Assembly (NCBI RefSeq): GCF_026210795.1 | Contig: NC_089444.1 | Coordinates: forward strand, 3,090,501 to 3,154,500 | Direction: 5' to 3' | DNA length: 64,000 nucleotides | From: Rhizophagus irregularis | Taxonomy: Eukaryota; Glomeromycota; Glomeromycetes; Glomerales; Glomeraceae | Part shown: positions 25,104 through 36,383 of the stretch, in pieces | How positions within the stretch are numbered: position 1 is the stretch's first letter | How the letters are laid out: each line of letters starts with the position of its first letter | Translations under genes and position numbers: made by a program | Notes under the pieces: model-generated | Seen by the model: the letters and a program-made list of their open reading frames with translations, nothing else | What the model was told of the DNA's origin: nothing | Databases searched by the model: none

Positions 25104-26070
25104 TCAGTTCGATCTTGGACACGGTGAACATGAAGCTTTTCTTGACTGCAAGAAAAACAAATTTACATGAGATGTAAAATATTAAGAAAGCCGACATATA
25201 ATTAATTATAATTACCCCTCTTTTTGTTCTTGGAGTTATTATAGAACTCAGTTTAATTGGCTCCTTGACATATCGAGGAACTTGCATGTTCTCTACATTT
25301 TCTCCAAAAATTCGCGAATCTGTGATAACTTTTTTACTTAGGCGGCCAGTTCTGTTGAGAAGATTCTAAAATGGTACCTTGGTCAGAAGTAAAGCAAACC
25401 AGTAAAAAACAGATAGAGGAAAAAACCTACTCTGTGAATCAAAAATTTTTTACATAAAAACACAGCAGTAATGATGTCGTCTTCTTCTTTTGGCAAATCC
25501 TGGGATGACCATTCCCATATACCATATAAGTCACCGTCAATTTGAATTAAAATATAAAATCGGATCGTCATTCCGATCACTTGAAAGAAAGGAACTGGTA
25601 CAAGCTTTAATTTATTCTGAATATCCAATGGGAGAGGATTACTTCCGCTCTTTTCTATGCATTTAGTTTGAAAACTGATGTGCTGAGCTCGGGCAACCTT
25701 GATTACGTCAACAAAATCGGTGATGCTTTTCTTATGCATGATGATCCTTATGCGTTGGTCCAGTGTTCTCACCGATACCAACTTCATTGCCATTCTTCTG
25801 CAGATTTGTTTCTGTCAGTTGAAATCATATGTTTACACCAAATGTCAAGCAAAAAACTTACCCAAAAAATAAAGTCACAAGGTTTTCCGGTTCGTTCTGA
25901 TGGCGATCGAGAAGTTTTTTCATCTCTATCTGCGTCAGAGTGACTTTCCCCGCTATAAAGCAAAGAATTGTTGATTACCTTGGTAAAACAGACTTACAGT
26001 AGCAGGGAGAAAATAATTAACAAGGACAGACTTACTATATAAATTTTACATTTGGAGTTTTTGAAAATGG
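25104..26070 (-). pseudogene. Unknown multi-exon gene, 3' part (split by MULE)
   Basis: This is the downstream portion of a minus-strand gene whose upstream portion is 39274-40692. Pieces: remainder of exon 5 (26036-26070, including the target duplication), exon 6 (25862-25952), exon 7 (25431-25797), exon 8 (25216-25365) and exon 9 (25104-25145, ending TGA), joined by GT-AG introns in matching phase. Exons 6 and 7 hold RTGKPCDFIFW followed by EVGIGEN, spacing reminiscent of a PD-(D/E)XK nuclease core, then a stretch with FFQVIGMTIRFYILIQ and DLYGIWEW. I associate this family with Rhizophagus but cannot name a function. Exon 7 has a one-step frame change near 25735, so the gene was broken here as well as by the transposon. 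Confidence 0.6.
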
Positions 26071-26426
26071 GGTATATAGCAAACATGTATTGTATGGTTA
26101 GCTTTGTATGTATTGTATTATTAAAACTTTTTAATGTATGTAATGTATGGTGTTTTCTAATTATGTATGTATTGTATGATAAATATGGTAATTTTGATTT
26201 AATGCCACACATTTTATTTCCAAATTTAACTATTTACACATTTTTCATAATGATTGTGTACTGGCTAATACAATTCAACGCGTATTACTATAATCTTTCT
26301 TTTCTTTTTATTAAAAAATAAATATTTTTACATCTATTACTACTTTTTCATTTAAAAATAAATATTGCTATCGCGTTTTTATTACCTTTACTTTCATTTA
26401 AAAATATTTCTATTACATTTATCACT

Positions 26427-28119
26427 ATGTCTAAAGTAAATCCTGTTATTCTTTCAGATATTGTGACTATATCTGATGATGAAACTATATCTGAAAATGA
26501 ATATTCTGAATTAATGGATGAACAGGTTTGCTCTTTTATTATGTTTTTATTTTATATTAAATAAAGTCAGGTTTAGTATGACTATTTGAATATGATTTCT
26601 GGGTTTCTGAAATTTTAATATCTGTTTAGGATGCTAATGAAGATGCAGAACAGATAGCATTCTTCACAAAATACCTTTCAGTTTCAGAGGTTATACATTC
26701 AGCCTTTCCTATTGAATATCCTAAAACTTCACCACAAGGAATAGCCACAGTATTTAATGTTACTGGCTGGGCAAACCCAATGGCTTGTTTCAATGATGTA
26801 AGTATTTTTCACTATTAAAAATTTTCGCCATTAATTAATAACTTTGCTGCTTGTATTTTTGTTATTTATTAGATCCAATATTCTAATAATGGAGCGGGAG
26901 GATCAATTTCAATCCAAAATTGTCCTTATTTTGGAGTACCAGTAAAGAAAGATGTGCGAAAATGTCAAGGTATCAAACATTGTTCCTTTGCAGATCCAGA
27001 TTTTATTAATGAGCAGCATAACGAAGTTGATATGGAATCAGAAATGTTTATCAAATTAAACCAACATCAGCACAATAAAAAGACTAAAACCTACACGTAA
27101 GTTTATATAATTATTTGTTTTTTAAAAAAAATTTAACATTTTTATTGCATATTATTAGATTTTTTCTTGCTGCAAAATCAACAGCTTGTAAATATAAATC
27201 TAACAATCAACTTTGCGATGGCCAAGCAAAATTAAGAAGAATTATTAAAAATGGAGGTGAAGAGTATATTATTGGATGTGACAAATGGGTTAGAAGAGAA
27301 AAATGGCATCGCTATATTAAAGTTCCAGGGGAGATTGACTTGGAATTATTACGAGATATTTTTCAAGGACGAGTTGTAAGTATTTTATATGTTTTATTAT
27401 TAATTTATGTGATACTATTAATTGTAATAATGAATTTAGATTGACGAGAATAATAATGAAAATCAATGCTGCACCATAGTTTCACGTGCTTCAAGAATAA
27501 GTTCATGTGGTAAAATTAATTTTAATTAATTAATATATAAAAAAATATATATAATTATATAATGAATTTAACTAATTTATTTTATCAAGAATTTCCACAT
27601 ATTCAAGATGGTCAAGTTATGCGAGGAACTATAATTGAGCGAAAATGCAATGTGCAGTTCATTAAATTTATTCCATATGATTTGGCTGCATGTCCCTATA
27701 TTGCATTAGTATGTATAGGTACGCACAATCATCCACCACCACCACCAGAACGCACACCAGTGGGTATTAAGGATGAGCTGCAAGCAATGATCCAAAACAT
27801 TATTGCTTCGGATGATAGTGTAACTTCACGCTCAATAATAGCAGGTGATTTTCTTTAATATTTTTTAATTATATTAATAATAATTTATAACATATATTTC
27901 ATTTCATTTTAAATAGGAAATAGTAGCATTTAAGCAACTTTTGATAAAGATACTTTATCAGAAGTACATGCATCACTAAACAATGTGGATAAACTCAGAT
28001 CTCTTGTTGCTAAATGCTATAAAAATATGCATCCCTATGGGCAGGAAAACTTAGGAGTTATGTATAGTGTTCAGTGTAAAAAATTTGATATGCATAACTA
28101 TGTGCGTCGTATCCCTTAA
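26427..28119 (+). pseudogene. MULE-type transposase, N-terminal half
   Basis: Seven exons fit canonical GT-AG introns in phase: 26427-26525, 26630-26797, 26873-27096, 27159-27375, 27440-27509, 27590-27844 and 27917-28119. The translation starts with an acidic tail, then a Cys-containing DNA-binding region (CKYKSNNQLCDGQ) and a second module ending CIGTHNHPPPPPERTP, the CC...HNH pattern of WRKY/GCM1-like zinc fingers found at the front of MULE transposases. Exon 7 has an in-frame TAA at 27931-27933 and ends at TAA 28117-28119 just where the catalytic part should follow. That part is at 37359-38952, beyond 9.2 kb of inserted DNA. Normal role: binding the element ends and catalysing cut-and-paste transposition; this copy is dead. 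Confidence 0.7.
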
Positions 28120-28472
28120 ACTGTTTTGCAGCCAAATTTGCCTGCAATTTTGTTTTTTAATTAAAGACACTTTTAAATACCTTAAAATATTTTATTATAT
28201 AAACCAATATTTATCGTAGAGTAAAAAACAGACAATAGCCTTTTCCTATTCGGTAATCTGTTGTACTCTCTGAAATATAGTGGTACAATTTTTTTTTATA
28301 TTTTTTAAAATAATGTGCCCCATAGACTCCCGGTCAAATGATCATCAAAACACTTGCAAAGTATACTCTTTTTTGGTTGTGATCAACACGAAAAGTTTGC
28401 CTGCGAATTTAATATCTTAGATTTTAGATTATAGATTTAATAATAAGAATAATGAATCCTAAATCTAAGAGT

Positions 28473-30745
28473 TAGGGTGTCCAGGATTTCATGGTACGAT
28501 GACCCAAAAAGTATGGTGTGATTTAGACAAAAAGTGTGATTTGGTGTGATTTTAATTCTGGCCAGATTTAGTGTAATTTTGGCCGGAGTTAATAATATTA
28601 TAATAGCGCAAATTTTATTATTTTATTTATTTTATTTATTAACATATACAGTAAATTTAATTATTCGCTATCTAATAAATCATAATTAACATTACCACCT
28701 AAATTAAAATAAAGAAAATTGAGCATCTGAATACTTTCTTCTTTAAGTGCAATCCTTTTATCTGATAAAATGCTTTTATAGCTAGAAAAACTACGTTCAA
28801 CATCTACCCCAGACACTGGTAACCAAATATATACTAAAGCTAAAGCACTAAGTTCTGGTAATAAATGTGTTTTACCTCGCCAATATACATCTAAATCTAT
28901 TAATTCCTCAACTGATTCATTAAGCCCACAATAAATAGCCCATTCTTGGATTAAATTATCAGTAGAAGAATGAAGCACTTCAATAATTCCATAATCTGTC
29001 ATATTATGATGTGCTATATTAGATTGAATAAATCTTGGATCAAAGCATTGTATTGCTCTAAATAATGATAAAGCTGGATGATGAGATAAGTGTTTTTCGC
29101 ATTTTTCATATGCCAAAGAAAAAGCCTGAGAAAATATCATGGCAAATGATTCCTCATCACAATTTGCTTCAGCTAATATTTGATCTAATTCATTTGAAAT
29201 TGGAGGAGTGCTTCTTCCTGATGAAAGAAAAGCTTGAAGGCTAACTATTCTTGAATAAACAAATGGAGCTATTGCTTTGTTTCGTATTTTAAAGAATTCC
29301 AAATCATTAACCAATCTAATTAAATTCAATAAATGATTAGTAACATTATCAATTGTATAATTACTTTGATAATTTTCTCTTACCTGCCACAATTATATGT
29401 AATAAAACAAATAAAAATTCTAACATATAAAATATGATTTTGGTGTTGACAAAAAGTATTAAGGTATTGAATAGCTTTTGAATCATGATTAATAGAATAT
29501 TCTGCATTAATAAATGTAATAACATGAGGATATAAAGGTTTAATCCAATGTAAAAATGAGAACCATGAATTCCATCGTGTCTTTACTGGTAATAGTGCTA
29601 AAGTAGGAGATTCAATATTATTTTGTGATAAATGTTCCTTCCAACGAATTTTTCTTTGTGAATTATAAACAAATATTGTTTTAAAATTCGCAACCAATCT
29701 ATCAACTAATTCAAATTTTTTAAAATCAACCCATGTTTCCCCAATCAAATTAAGAATATGTGCTAAGCAGCAATTATGTTTCATTCTTGGTAAAAAAGGA
29801 GATAAATGTGAATATGCCAATTTCATATAAGAAGCATTATCAGATATAAAAAAAATAATATTTTTGTAAGGAATTTTGTAAAAATGAAGTGTATCCATGA
29901 CAAATTGGGAAATAGATGAAGCATTTACAATAGATAAAAATTCAGTCCTAGCCAATTTAGTTTGATTATCAAAACTAAATAAAAGATTAACAGCATGACG
30001 ACCACAACGATCTGTTGTTTCATCAATTGTTATACAAATAATCTTATCAATAATACTATTCTTTAAGTTCTGAAGTTCTATTTCATATGATAATGGAAGA
30101 TATTTCTCACGAAGCTGATTTGCTCCAGTAATTAACCCTCCTAAAAATATAATTAATTCATTAATTAATTATTGAATTAAAATATTACATAAATTAAAAA
30201 ATTACATACCATTTTTACAATATTTCATCAAAAATGGTTTGAGTTTTTCAATCTTTTCTAATGGAATATCTGCAAAAGTGAATGCTTCAACAACTTCAAT
30301 ATTAATTTTTTCTCTTTCATTCAAAGTATTTCCAGTTAATGAAGGTATGGTTCTTTGAATTAAATAATTAGAATTATTTGCATTTTTTTTATTATTTTCA
30401 TGTTTTAAAGTTTGAAGATGTTTATTGATAATGGATTTTATTTCATAGTCAACTTTTATATTACAAAATCGACACCACAATACACTGCCTTGAAGAATAT
30501 AATTTTCTCGATATATGGAACTTTGAGATAAACGTACATGAGCGCTAACCATCTTTGTAAAAAGTTGATTATATTGTACGAAAAAAAAATAGATCGATTT
30601 ATAAGATCTACAGCCAATCAAATCTAATTTACTGCGGAAAGTGTGAAAAATGTGAAATTTTGCCAAAAAATGCGGTCACACCAAAAATGTGAAAAAATGG
30701 CAAAAAATGCGAAAAAAGTGTGATCGCTCCATCCTGGACACCCTA
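28473..30745 (-). mobile_element. hAT transposon, copy 1
   Basis: Length 2,273 bp, ends TAGGGTGTCCAGGAT and its inverse. It encodes one hAT transposase on the minus strand. The 8 bp outside its left end is CTAAGAGT (28465-28472) but outside its right end is GCACGAGT (30746-30753), so it is not flanked by its own direct repeat. The missing partner copies are at the second element (see 31603-33876). Its sequence is an almost exact inverted copy of that element: one length difference and a handful of base changes seen by eye. Confidence 0.85.
28661..30552 (-). CDS. hAT-family transposase, intact copy
   Basis: Three exons: 30210-30552, 29425-30140 and 28661-29383, giving 593 residues. Exon 1 begins at MVSAHVR and holds a BED-type zinc-finger-like segment (WCRFCNIKV...HLQTLKH). 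Exon 2 has ITIDETTDRCGRHAVNLLF, the first catalytic Asp region of the RNase H-like core, and a second Asp region near FFISDNASYMK. Exon 3 ends with the hAT dimerisation domain (LPVSGVDVERSFSSYKSIL). Intron 1 is 69 nt; intron 2 is only 41 nt (GTTAGA...GGCAG) but keeps the phase. An upstream in-frame Met at 30666 would start inside the transposon end, so 30552 is preferred. All exons are open, so the enzyme may be functional. Confidence 0.75.
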
Positions 30746-30753
30746 GCACGAGT

Positions 30754-31594
30754 AATTTATGTAATATTGTAATTATTTAAGCCACATCATCCGAATCTTT
30801 CCTTTTTTTATATAGTTAATATATAAAAATTTATATTATATCGTAAACAACTTATATATTTGGAAATAATTTATATTTTGATTAATTGTTTTTATACCAG
30901 TTTTTTTACATGAATTTATTCGATTTATTTATTTATGTAAATGTAAAAATTATGAAATTATGAAATTTGATTGAGTAAATGAGTAAAAAAAAAGAGATAG
31001 GAAACAAATAAAGATCAGTTTTTTTTCTTTGATTTAAATTATTTTTTTTATGAATAAATAAATTTTATACTGGAAAATATATTGATTGATTGAGTAATGT
31101 GTAAAATTTTTATGAAGAAAAAATAATTTTTACAAAATATATTTTTCGTAATAATTTTCGTAATAAGTTAATTTTGAGTAACGCGTAAAATTTTTATGAA
31201 AAAAATAAATTTTATATTGCAGTAATATATGGGTTTATTTATTTTTACATAAATTGACAAATTTTATATTATATAATACAGTATATATTGAGTAATACGT
31301 AAAATTTTCTTTATTTTATTTTTTGTAAATATTGCATAATACATTGAGTAATTTTTTATATATGAAGATAATGAAGAAAATTTTTTTGATTTGTTGAATA
31401 AATTGATAAATTATATTGGTATAAAATTGAATAAATTGATAAATTTATATTGGGTATAAAATAAAATTTTTTTTTTGTGTAAGTAAATATTGCGTAATAC
31501 GCGTAGAGTAACCCGAAATTTATTTATTTTTTTTTTAAAATGAAAAAAAATATATATAGCCCATCGGTTCATAAGGAGGGAGGGTGGGCGTTAT
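30754..31594. other. Spacer between inverted hAT copies
   Basis: About 840 bp of very AT-rich DNA with irregular repeats of GAGTAATRYGTAAAATTTTT (near 31095, 31175 and 31295). No gene. Its ends carry the 8-bp sequences GCACGAGT and ACTCTTAG, which are inverted complements of the duplications on the far sides of the two hAT elements. Confidence 0.6.
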
Positions 31595-31602
31595 ACTCTT
31601 AG

Positions 31603-33876
31603 TAGGGTGTCCAGGATGGAGCGATCACACTTTTTTCGCATTTTTTGCCATTTTTTCACATTTTTGGTGTGACCGCATTTTTTGGCAAAATTTCACATTT
31701 TTCACACTTTCCGCAGTAAATTAGATTTGATTGGCTGTAGATCTTATAAATCGATCTATTTTTTTTTCGTACAATATAATCAACTTTTTACAAAGATGGT
31801 TAGCGCTCATGTACGTTTATCTCAAAGTTCCATATATCGAGAAAATTATATTCTTCAAGGCAGTGTATTGTGGTGTCGATTTTGTAATATAAAAGTTGAC
31901 CATGAAATAAAATCCATTATCAATAAACATCTTCAAACTTTAAAACATGAAAATAATAAAAAAAAATGCAAATAATTCTAATTATTTAATTCAAAGAACC
32001 ATACCTTCATTAACTGGAAATACTTTGAATGAAAGAGAAAAAATTAATATTGAAGTTGTTGAAGCATTCACTTTTGCAGATATTCCATTAGAAAAGATTG
32101 AAAAACTCAAACCATTTTTGATGAAATATTGTAAAAATGGTATGTAATTTTTTAATTTATGTAATATTTTAATTCAATAATTAATTAATGAATTAATTAT
32201 ATTTTTAGGAGGGTTAATTACTGGAGCAAATCAGCTTCGTGAGAAATATCTTCCATTATCATATGAAATAGAACTTCAGAACTTAAAGAATAGTATTATT
32301 GATAAGATTATTTGTATAACAATTGATGAAACAACAGATCGTTGTGGTCGTCATGCTGTTAATCTTTTATTTAGTTTTGATAATCAAACTAAATTGGCTA
32401 GGACTGAATTTTTATCTATTGTAAATGCTTCATCTATTTCCCAATTTGTCATGGATACACTTCATTTTTACAAAATTCCTTACAAAAATATTATTTTTTT
32501 TATATCTGATAATGCTTCTTATATGAAATTGGCATATTCACATTTATCTCCTTTTTTACCAAGAATGAAACATAATTGCTGCTTAGCACATATTCTTAAT
32601 TTGATTGGGGAAACATGGGTTGATTTTAAAAAATTTGAATTAGTTGATAGATTGGTTGCGAATTTTAAAACAATATTTGTTTATAATTCACAAAGAAAAA
32701 TTCGTTGGAAGGAACATTTATCACAAAATAATATTGAATCTCCTACTTTAGCACTATTACCAGTAAAGACACGATGGAATTCATGGTTCTCATTTTTACA
32801 TTGGATTAAACCTTTATATCCTCATGTTATTACATTTATTAATGCAGAATATTCTATTAATCATGATTCAAAAGCTATTCAATACCTTAATACTTTTTGT
32901 CAACACCAAAATCATATTTTATATGTTAGAATTTTTATTTGTTTTATTACATATAATTGTGGCAGGTAAGAGAAAATTATCAAAGTAATTATACAATTGA
33001 TAATGTTACTAATCATTTATTGAATTTAATTAGATTGGTTAATGATTTGGAATTCTTTAAAATACGAAACAAAGCAATAGCTCCATTTGTTTATTCAAGA
33101 ATAGTTAGCCTTCAAGCTTTTCTTTCATCAGGAAGAAGCACTCCTCCAATTTCAAATGAATTAGATCAAATATTAGCTGAAGCAAATTGTGATGAGGAAT
33201 CATTTGCCATGATATTTTCTCAGGCTTTTTCTTTGGCATATGAAAAATGCGAAAAACACTTATCTCATCATCCAGCTTTATCATTATTTAGAGCAATACA
33301 ATGCTTTGATCCAAGATTTATTCAATCTAATATAGCACATCATAATATGACAGATTATGGAATTATTGAAGTGCTTCATTCTCCTACTGATAATTTAATC
33401 CAAGAATGGGCTATTTATTGTGGGCTTAATGAATCAGTTGAGGAATTAATAGATTTAGATGTATATTGGCGAGGTAAAACACATTTATTACCAGAACTTA
33501 GTGCTTTAACTTTAGTATATATTTGGTTACCAGTGTCTGGGGTAGATGTTGAACGTAGTTTTTCTAGCTATAAAAGCATTTTATCAGATAAAAGGATTGC
33601 ACTTAAAGAAGAAAGTATTCAGATGCTCAATTTTCTTTATTTTAATTTAGGTGGTAATGTTAATTATGATTTATTAGATAGCGAATAATTAAATTTACTG
33701 TATATGTTAATAAATAAAATAAATAAAATAATAAAATTTGCGCTATTATAATATTATTAACTCCGGCCAAAATTACACTAAATCTGGCCAGAATTAAAAT
33801 CACACCAAATCACACTTTTTGTCTAAATCACACCATACTTTTTGGGTCATCGTACCATGAAATCCTGGACACCCTA
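31603..33876 (+). mobile_element. hAT transposon, copy 2 (inverted)
   Basis: Length 2,274 bp with the same TAGGGTGTCCAGGAT ends, opposite in orientation to copy 1. The left flank is ACTCTTAG (31595-31602) and the right flank ACTCGTGC (33877-33884), which do not match each other. ACTCTTAG is the inverse of copy 1's outer flank and ACTCGTGC is the inverse of copy 1's inner flank. Flipping the DNA between the elements would give each a perfect 8-bp target duplication. Confidence 0.85.
31796..33688 (+). pseudogene. hAT-family transposase, frameshifted copy
   Basis: Mirror of the intact gene at 28661-30552 with exons 31796-32139, 32209-32924 and 32966-33688. A run of 9 A near 31968 replaces the 8 A of copy 1, and the extra base shifts exon 1 after the zinc-finger segment, about 59 codons in. 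The rest stays open. Amino-acid differences from copy 1 include Tyr to His near the finger, Ser to Pro and Ala to Thr in exon 3. A poly-A slip is also a common sequencing error, so the break should be treated with care. Confidence 0.7.
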
Positions 33877-34354
33877 ACTCGTGCTTCTAAAAAAAAAAAA
33901 TCCTAAAATAGGTTTTTTTGCGGCGATCAGACTCTTTTATTTTATCGAAAAAAAAAAATACATCTTTAGTTAATCAAATCAAATAAAAATTTTTTTTAAA
34001 AAAAATGAATCTTTATTCTGGAGTGCAAGAATGATTATTAAAAAGAATCCACTCTTTATCATATTTTTTTTAAAAACTTTAATAAAAGAATTCCTTATAT
34101 TTTAATTAAACCATTTTTTTTAAGTCTTTTTTTTAATTTTTTTAAATAAAAAAAAATTTCATGTCGTAAATTCATACACTTTACATTTTTTTTTCTTCAA
34201 ATTAAAATCCAATTATCATTTCATCTATTGAATATTCGTATATAAATACTCTGATATTTTTTTTTACTTAAAAAAAAACGTATATTTATATTTTTCAAAT
34301 ATACAGTTTTATTCTCAAAAAAAAAAAAAATTACAATATCTTATCTACCTTCTA

Positions 34355-35411
34355 TAGAGCTCCGAACGGGTTGGGTAGGGTCGGGTAATTGACTTAACCC
34401 GACCCGAGGGGGAGTCACGAATTTGATGACCCGACCCGAATATCATGGGTCAGTTCGGGTACCCGACCCGACCCGTTGACCCGATATTTTGGATCAAAAA
34501 AAAACGTTTCAGCGTTTTTTATATATCAAATTATAAGAAAAAACTCTAAACGTTTTTTTTTTACAATTATTTTGTGGAAAAGAATGTTTCGGCATTTTTC
34601 TTACATATTAGATTACGCCAAAACATTTTTTATATCGGGTCAGGTCGGGTACCCAACCCAACCCGTTGATGTTTAAAAAAAAAAATGTTTTTTTGATTCA
34701 TTTAATGAAAAACGTCGGGTCGGCTTTTTTCATTAAAAAAACGTTTTTTTTTTGATTTATTTAATGAAATAACGTCGGGTTATACGTTTTTTCATTAAAA
34801 AAACATTTTTTTTTTATTCATTTAATGAAATAACGTCAGGTTCGGCGTTTTTTCATTTAAAAAACGTTTTTTTTTTATTCATTTAATGAAATAACGTCGG
34901 ATTCGGCGTTTTTCATTAAAAAACGTTTTTTTATTCATTTAATGAAATAACGTCGGATTCGGCGTTTTTCATTAAAAAAACGTTTTTTTTATTTATTTAA
35001 TGAAATAACGTCGGGTTCGGCGTTTTTTCATTAAAAAACGTTTTTTTCATTTATTTAATGAAATAACGTCGGTTTCGGCGTTTTTTCATTAAAAAACGTT
35101 TTTTTTGATTTATTTAATGAAATAACGTCGGGTTCGGCGTTTTTTCATTAAAAAAAGACGTTTATTATTATTATTTTTATGAACAAACGTCGGATTTGGG
35201 TCAAAAAAAACGGGTTGGCATTTTTTATATATAAAAAATGCTGAAACGTCTTTTATTGACCCAAAATATATCGGGTCAACGGGTCGGGTCAGGTACCCGA
35301 CTTGTGACTGACCCGACCCGAGGTCGGGTCATTAAATTTGCTACCCGACCCGAATTTTTCGGGTCAACCCGTCGGGTCACCCGGGTTGACCTGACCCTTG
35401 TTCGAGCTCTA
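34355..35411. mobile_element. Non-autonomous hAT element, GGGTCGGGT-rich with tandem core
   Basis: Length 1,057 bp, ends TAGAGCTC(C)GAAC and its inverse, flanked on both sides by the same 8 bp, ACCTTCTA (34347-34354 and 35412-35419), the hAT-type duplication length. The subterminal 100 bp on each side is full of GGGTCGGGT/ACCCGACCC units; the middle is a tandem array of about 60-bp units. It carries no transposase gene; a 66-residue and an 85-residue frame inside it are repeat artefacts. It landed 9 bp before the ATG of the OB-fold-like gene at 35428. Confidence 0.85.
34680..35160. repeat. Tandem repeat, about 60 bp x 8
   Basis: Each unit runs ATTTAATGAAATAACGTCGG, then GTTCGGCG, a T-run, CATTAAAAAACG and another T-run. 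Units differ by a few bases and in homopolymer length. The array forms the core of the non-autonomous hAT element. Confidence 0.8.
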
Positions 35412-35427
35412 ACCTTCTATATCTCTA

Positions 35428-36383
35428 ATGCCAGCAAAGTTGAGTACAATATGCTACATTCACAATTCAACCCAGAGGTTAACAAAGGAATATAGCATAA
35501 AAGAAATAACTGGAATATCCAGACTGAGTGATAAAGACCCAACCAAAATCATATATCTAAAAATTAAAGCGTTTGTTCCATTGGATAAAGAAATTGATAC
35601 ACAAATCGAAGAATTTGAAAATGGCCAGGTAATTTACTTGAGAGGTAAATTAATTGCCTGCAATGGATGGTACATGGTATGTTATTTATTTTTAGTTCAA
35701 AAAACAAAAATTAAAATAAAATAAAAATTAGTATCAAATTATTAATTTTGAAAAAATTGAATCAATAGGTCAACGCTACATCCATTAAACCTATGCCAAG
35801 TCTTGATTTTGATATGATGCCAGCTGTAGGTATAAACATAATGGTGACGGGTTTGACCACTCAAACTGTTAAAAATGTAGATGGCGAATCTGTTCTTGAC
35901 TTTCACGTGAAAGAAAATCTTGGAGATAGAGAACCAAAGGATTTTTGGTTAGAGATGAGACATAATTCAAATATTAATTATTTGGCCAATAAAACTAATT
36001 CTATCAATCAAACCATGAGATCTACGATGGCAATTTTATCAGGCCTACTCTATTATCAAGAATCCATCATAGATACCAGCACAACTGAAGAGTCTATACT
36101 TGGGAAACATATCTTGAAATTAGATGATATATCACTAATTTTTAGCAACTGACCTAATATGTCTGCTCAATCCATTAATCTACCATGGTTGAACCAAGAG
36201 TCAACAAGTTCAAGAAACACACCTCGTACACCAAGAGGATCTACACCACATTCAAAAAGAGGTCGTGTTACACTTTCACAACTATCTCCCACCAGGAAGA
36301 CTCGAAGCCAATCACTAGCATCTGCATTACAAGAAAACCCCCTTCCAACCATGACCAAAAACGAAACCTCTAGTGAAACTTAA
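35428..36383 (+). pseudogene. OB-fold-like protein with in-frame TGA
   Basis: Exon 1 35428-35676 and exon 2 from 35769, with an intron starting GTATGT and ending ATAG, kept in phase. The first 210 residues alternate beta-like stretches (IIYLKIKAFVPL, QVIYLRGKLIACNGWYMV, GINIMVTGLT) and resemble single-strand DNA-binding OB folds; this is a visual judgement, not a domain hit. A TGA at 36150-36152 ends the frame, but the same frame continues for 76 codons with a Ser/Thr/Pro/Arg-rich tail (SSRNTPRTPRGST) to 36383. Either a nonsense mutation truncated the protein, or the shorter form is real. It lies inside the MULE and between its transposase halves, so it may be cargo or part of another insertion. 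Confidence 0.55.

Noticed and set aside
30553-30666. N-terminal extension of the hAT transposase to the Met at 30666
   Set aside because: The extension lies in the subterminal transposon sequence and looks non-conserved in composition; the Met at 30552 fits family starts before the zinc-finger segment.
34355-35411. CRISPR array
   Set aside because: The repeats are contiguous tandem units with no unique spacers, inside a eukaryotic transposon.
35238-35495. 85-residue frame rich in Arg/Gly/Thr
   Set aside because: It lies in the GGGTCGGGT repeats of a non-autonomous hAT element and runs across the insertion boundary into the next gene in the wrong frame.
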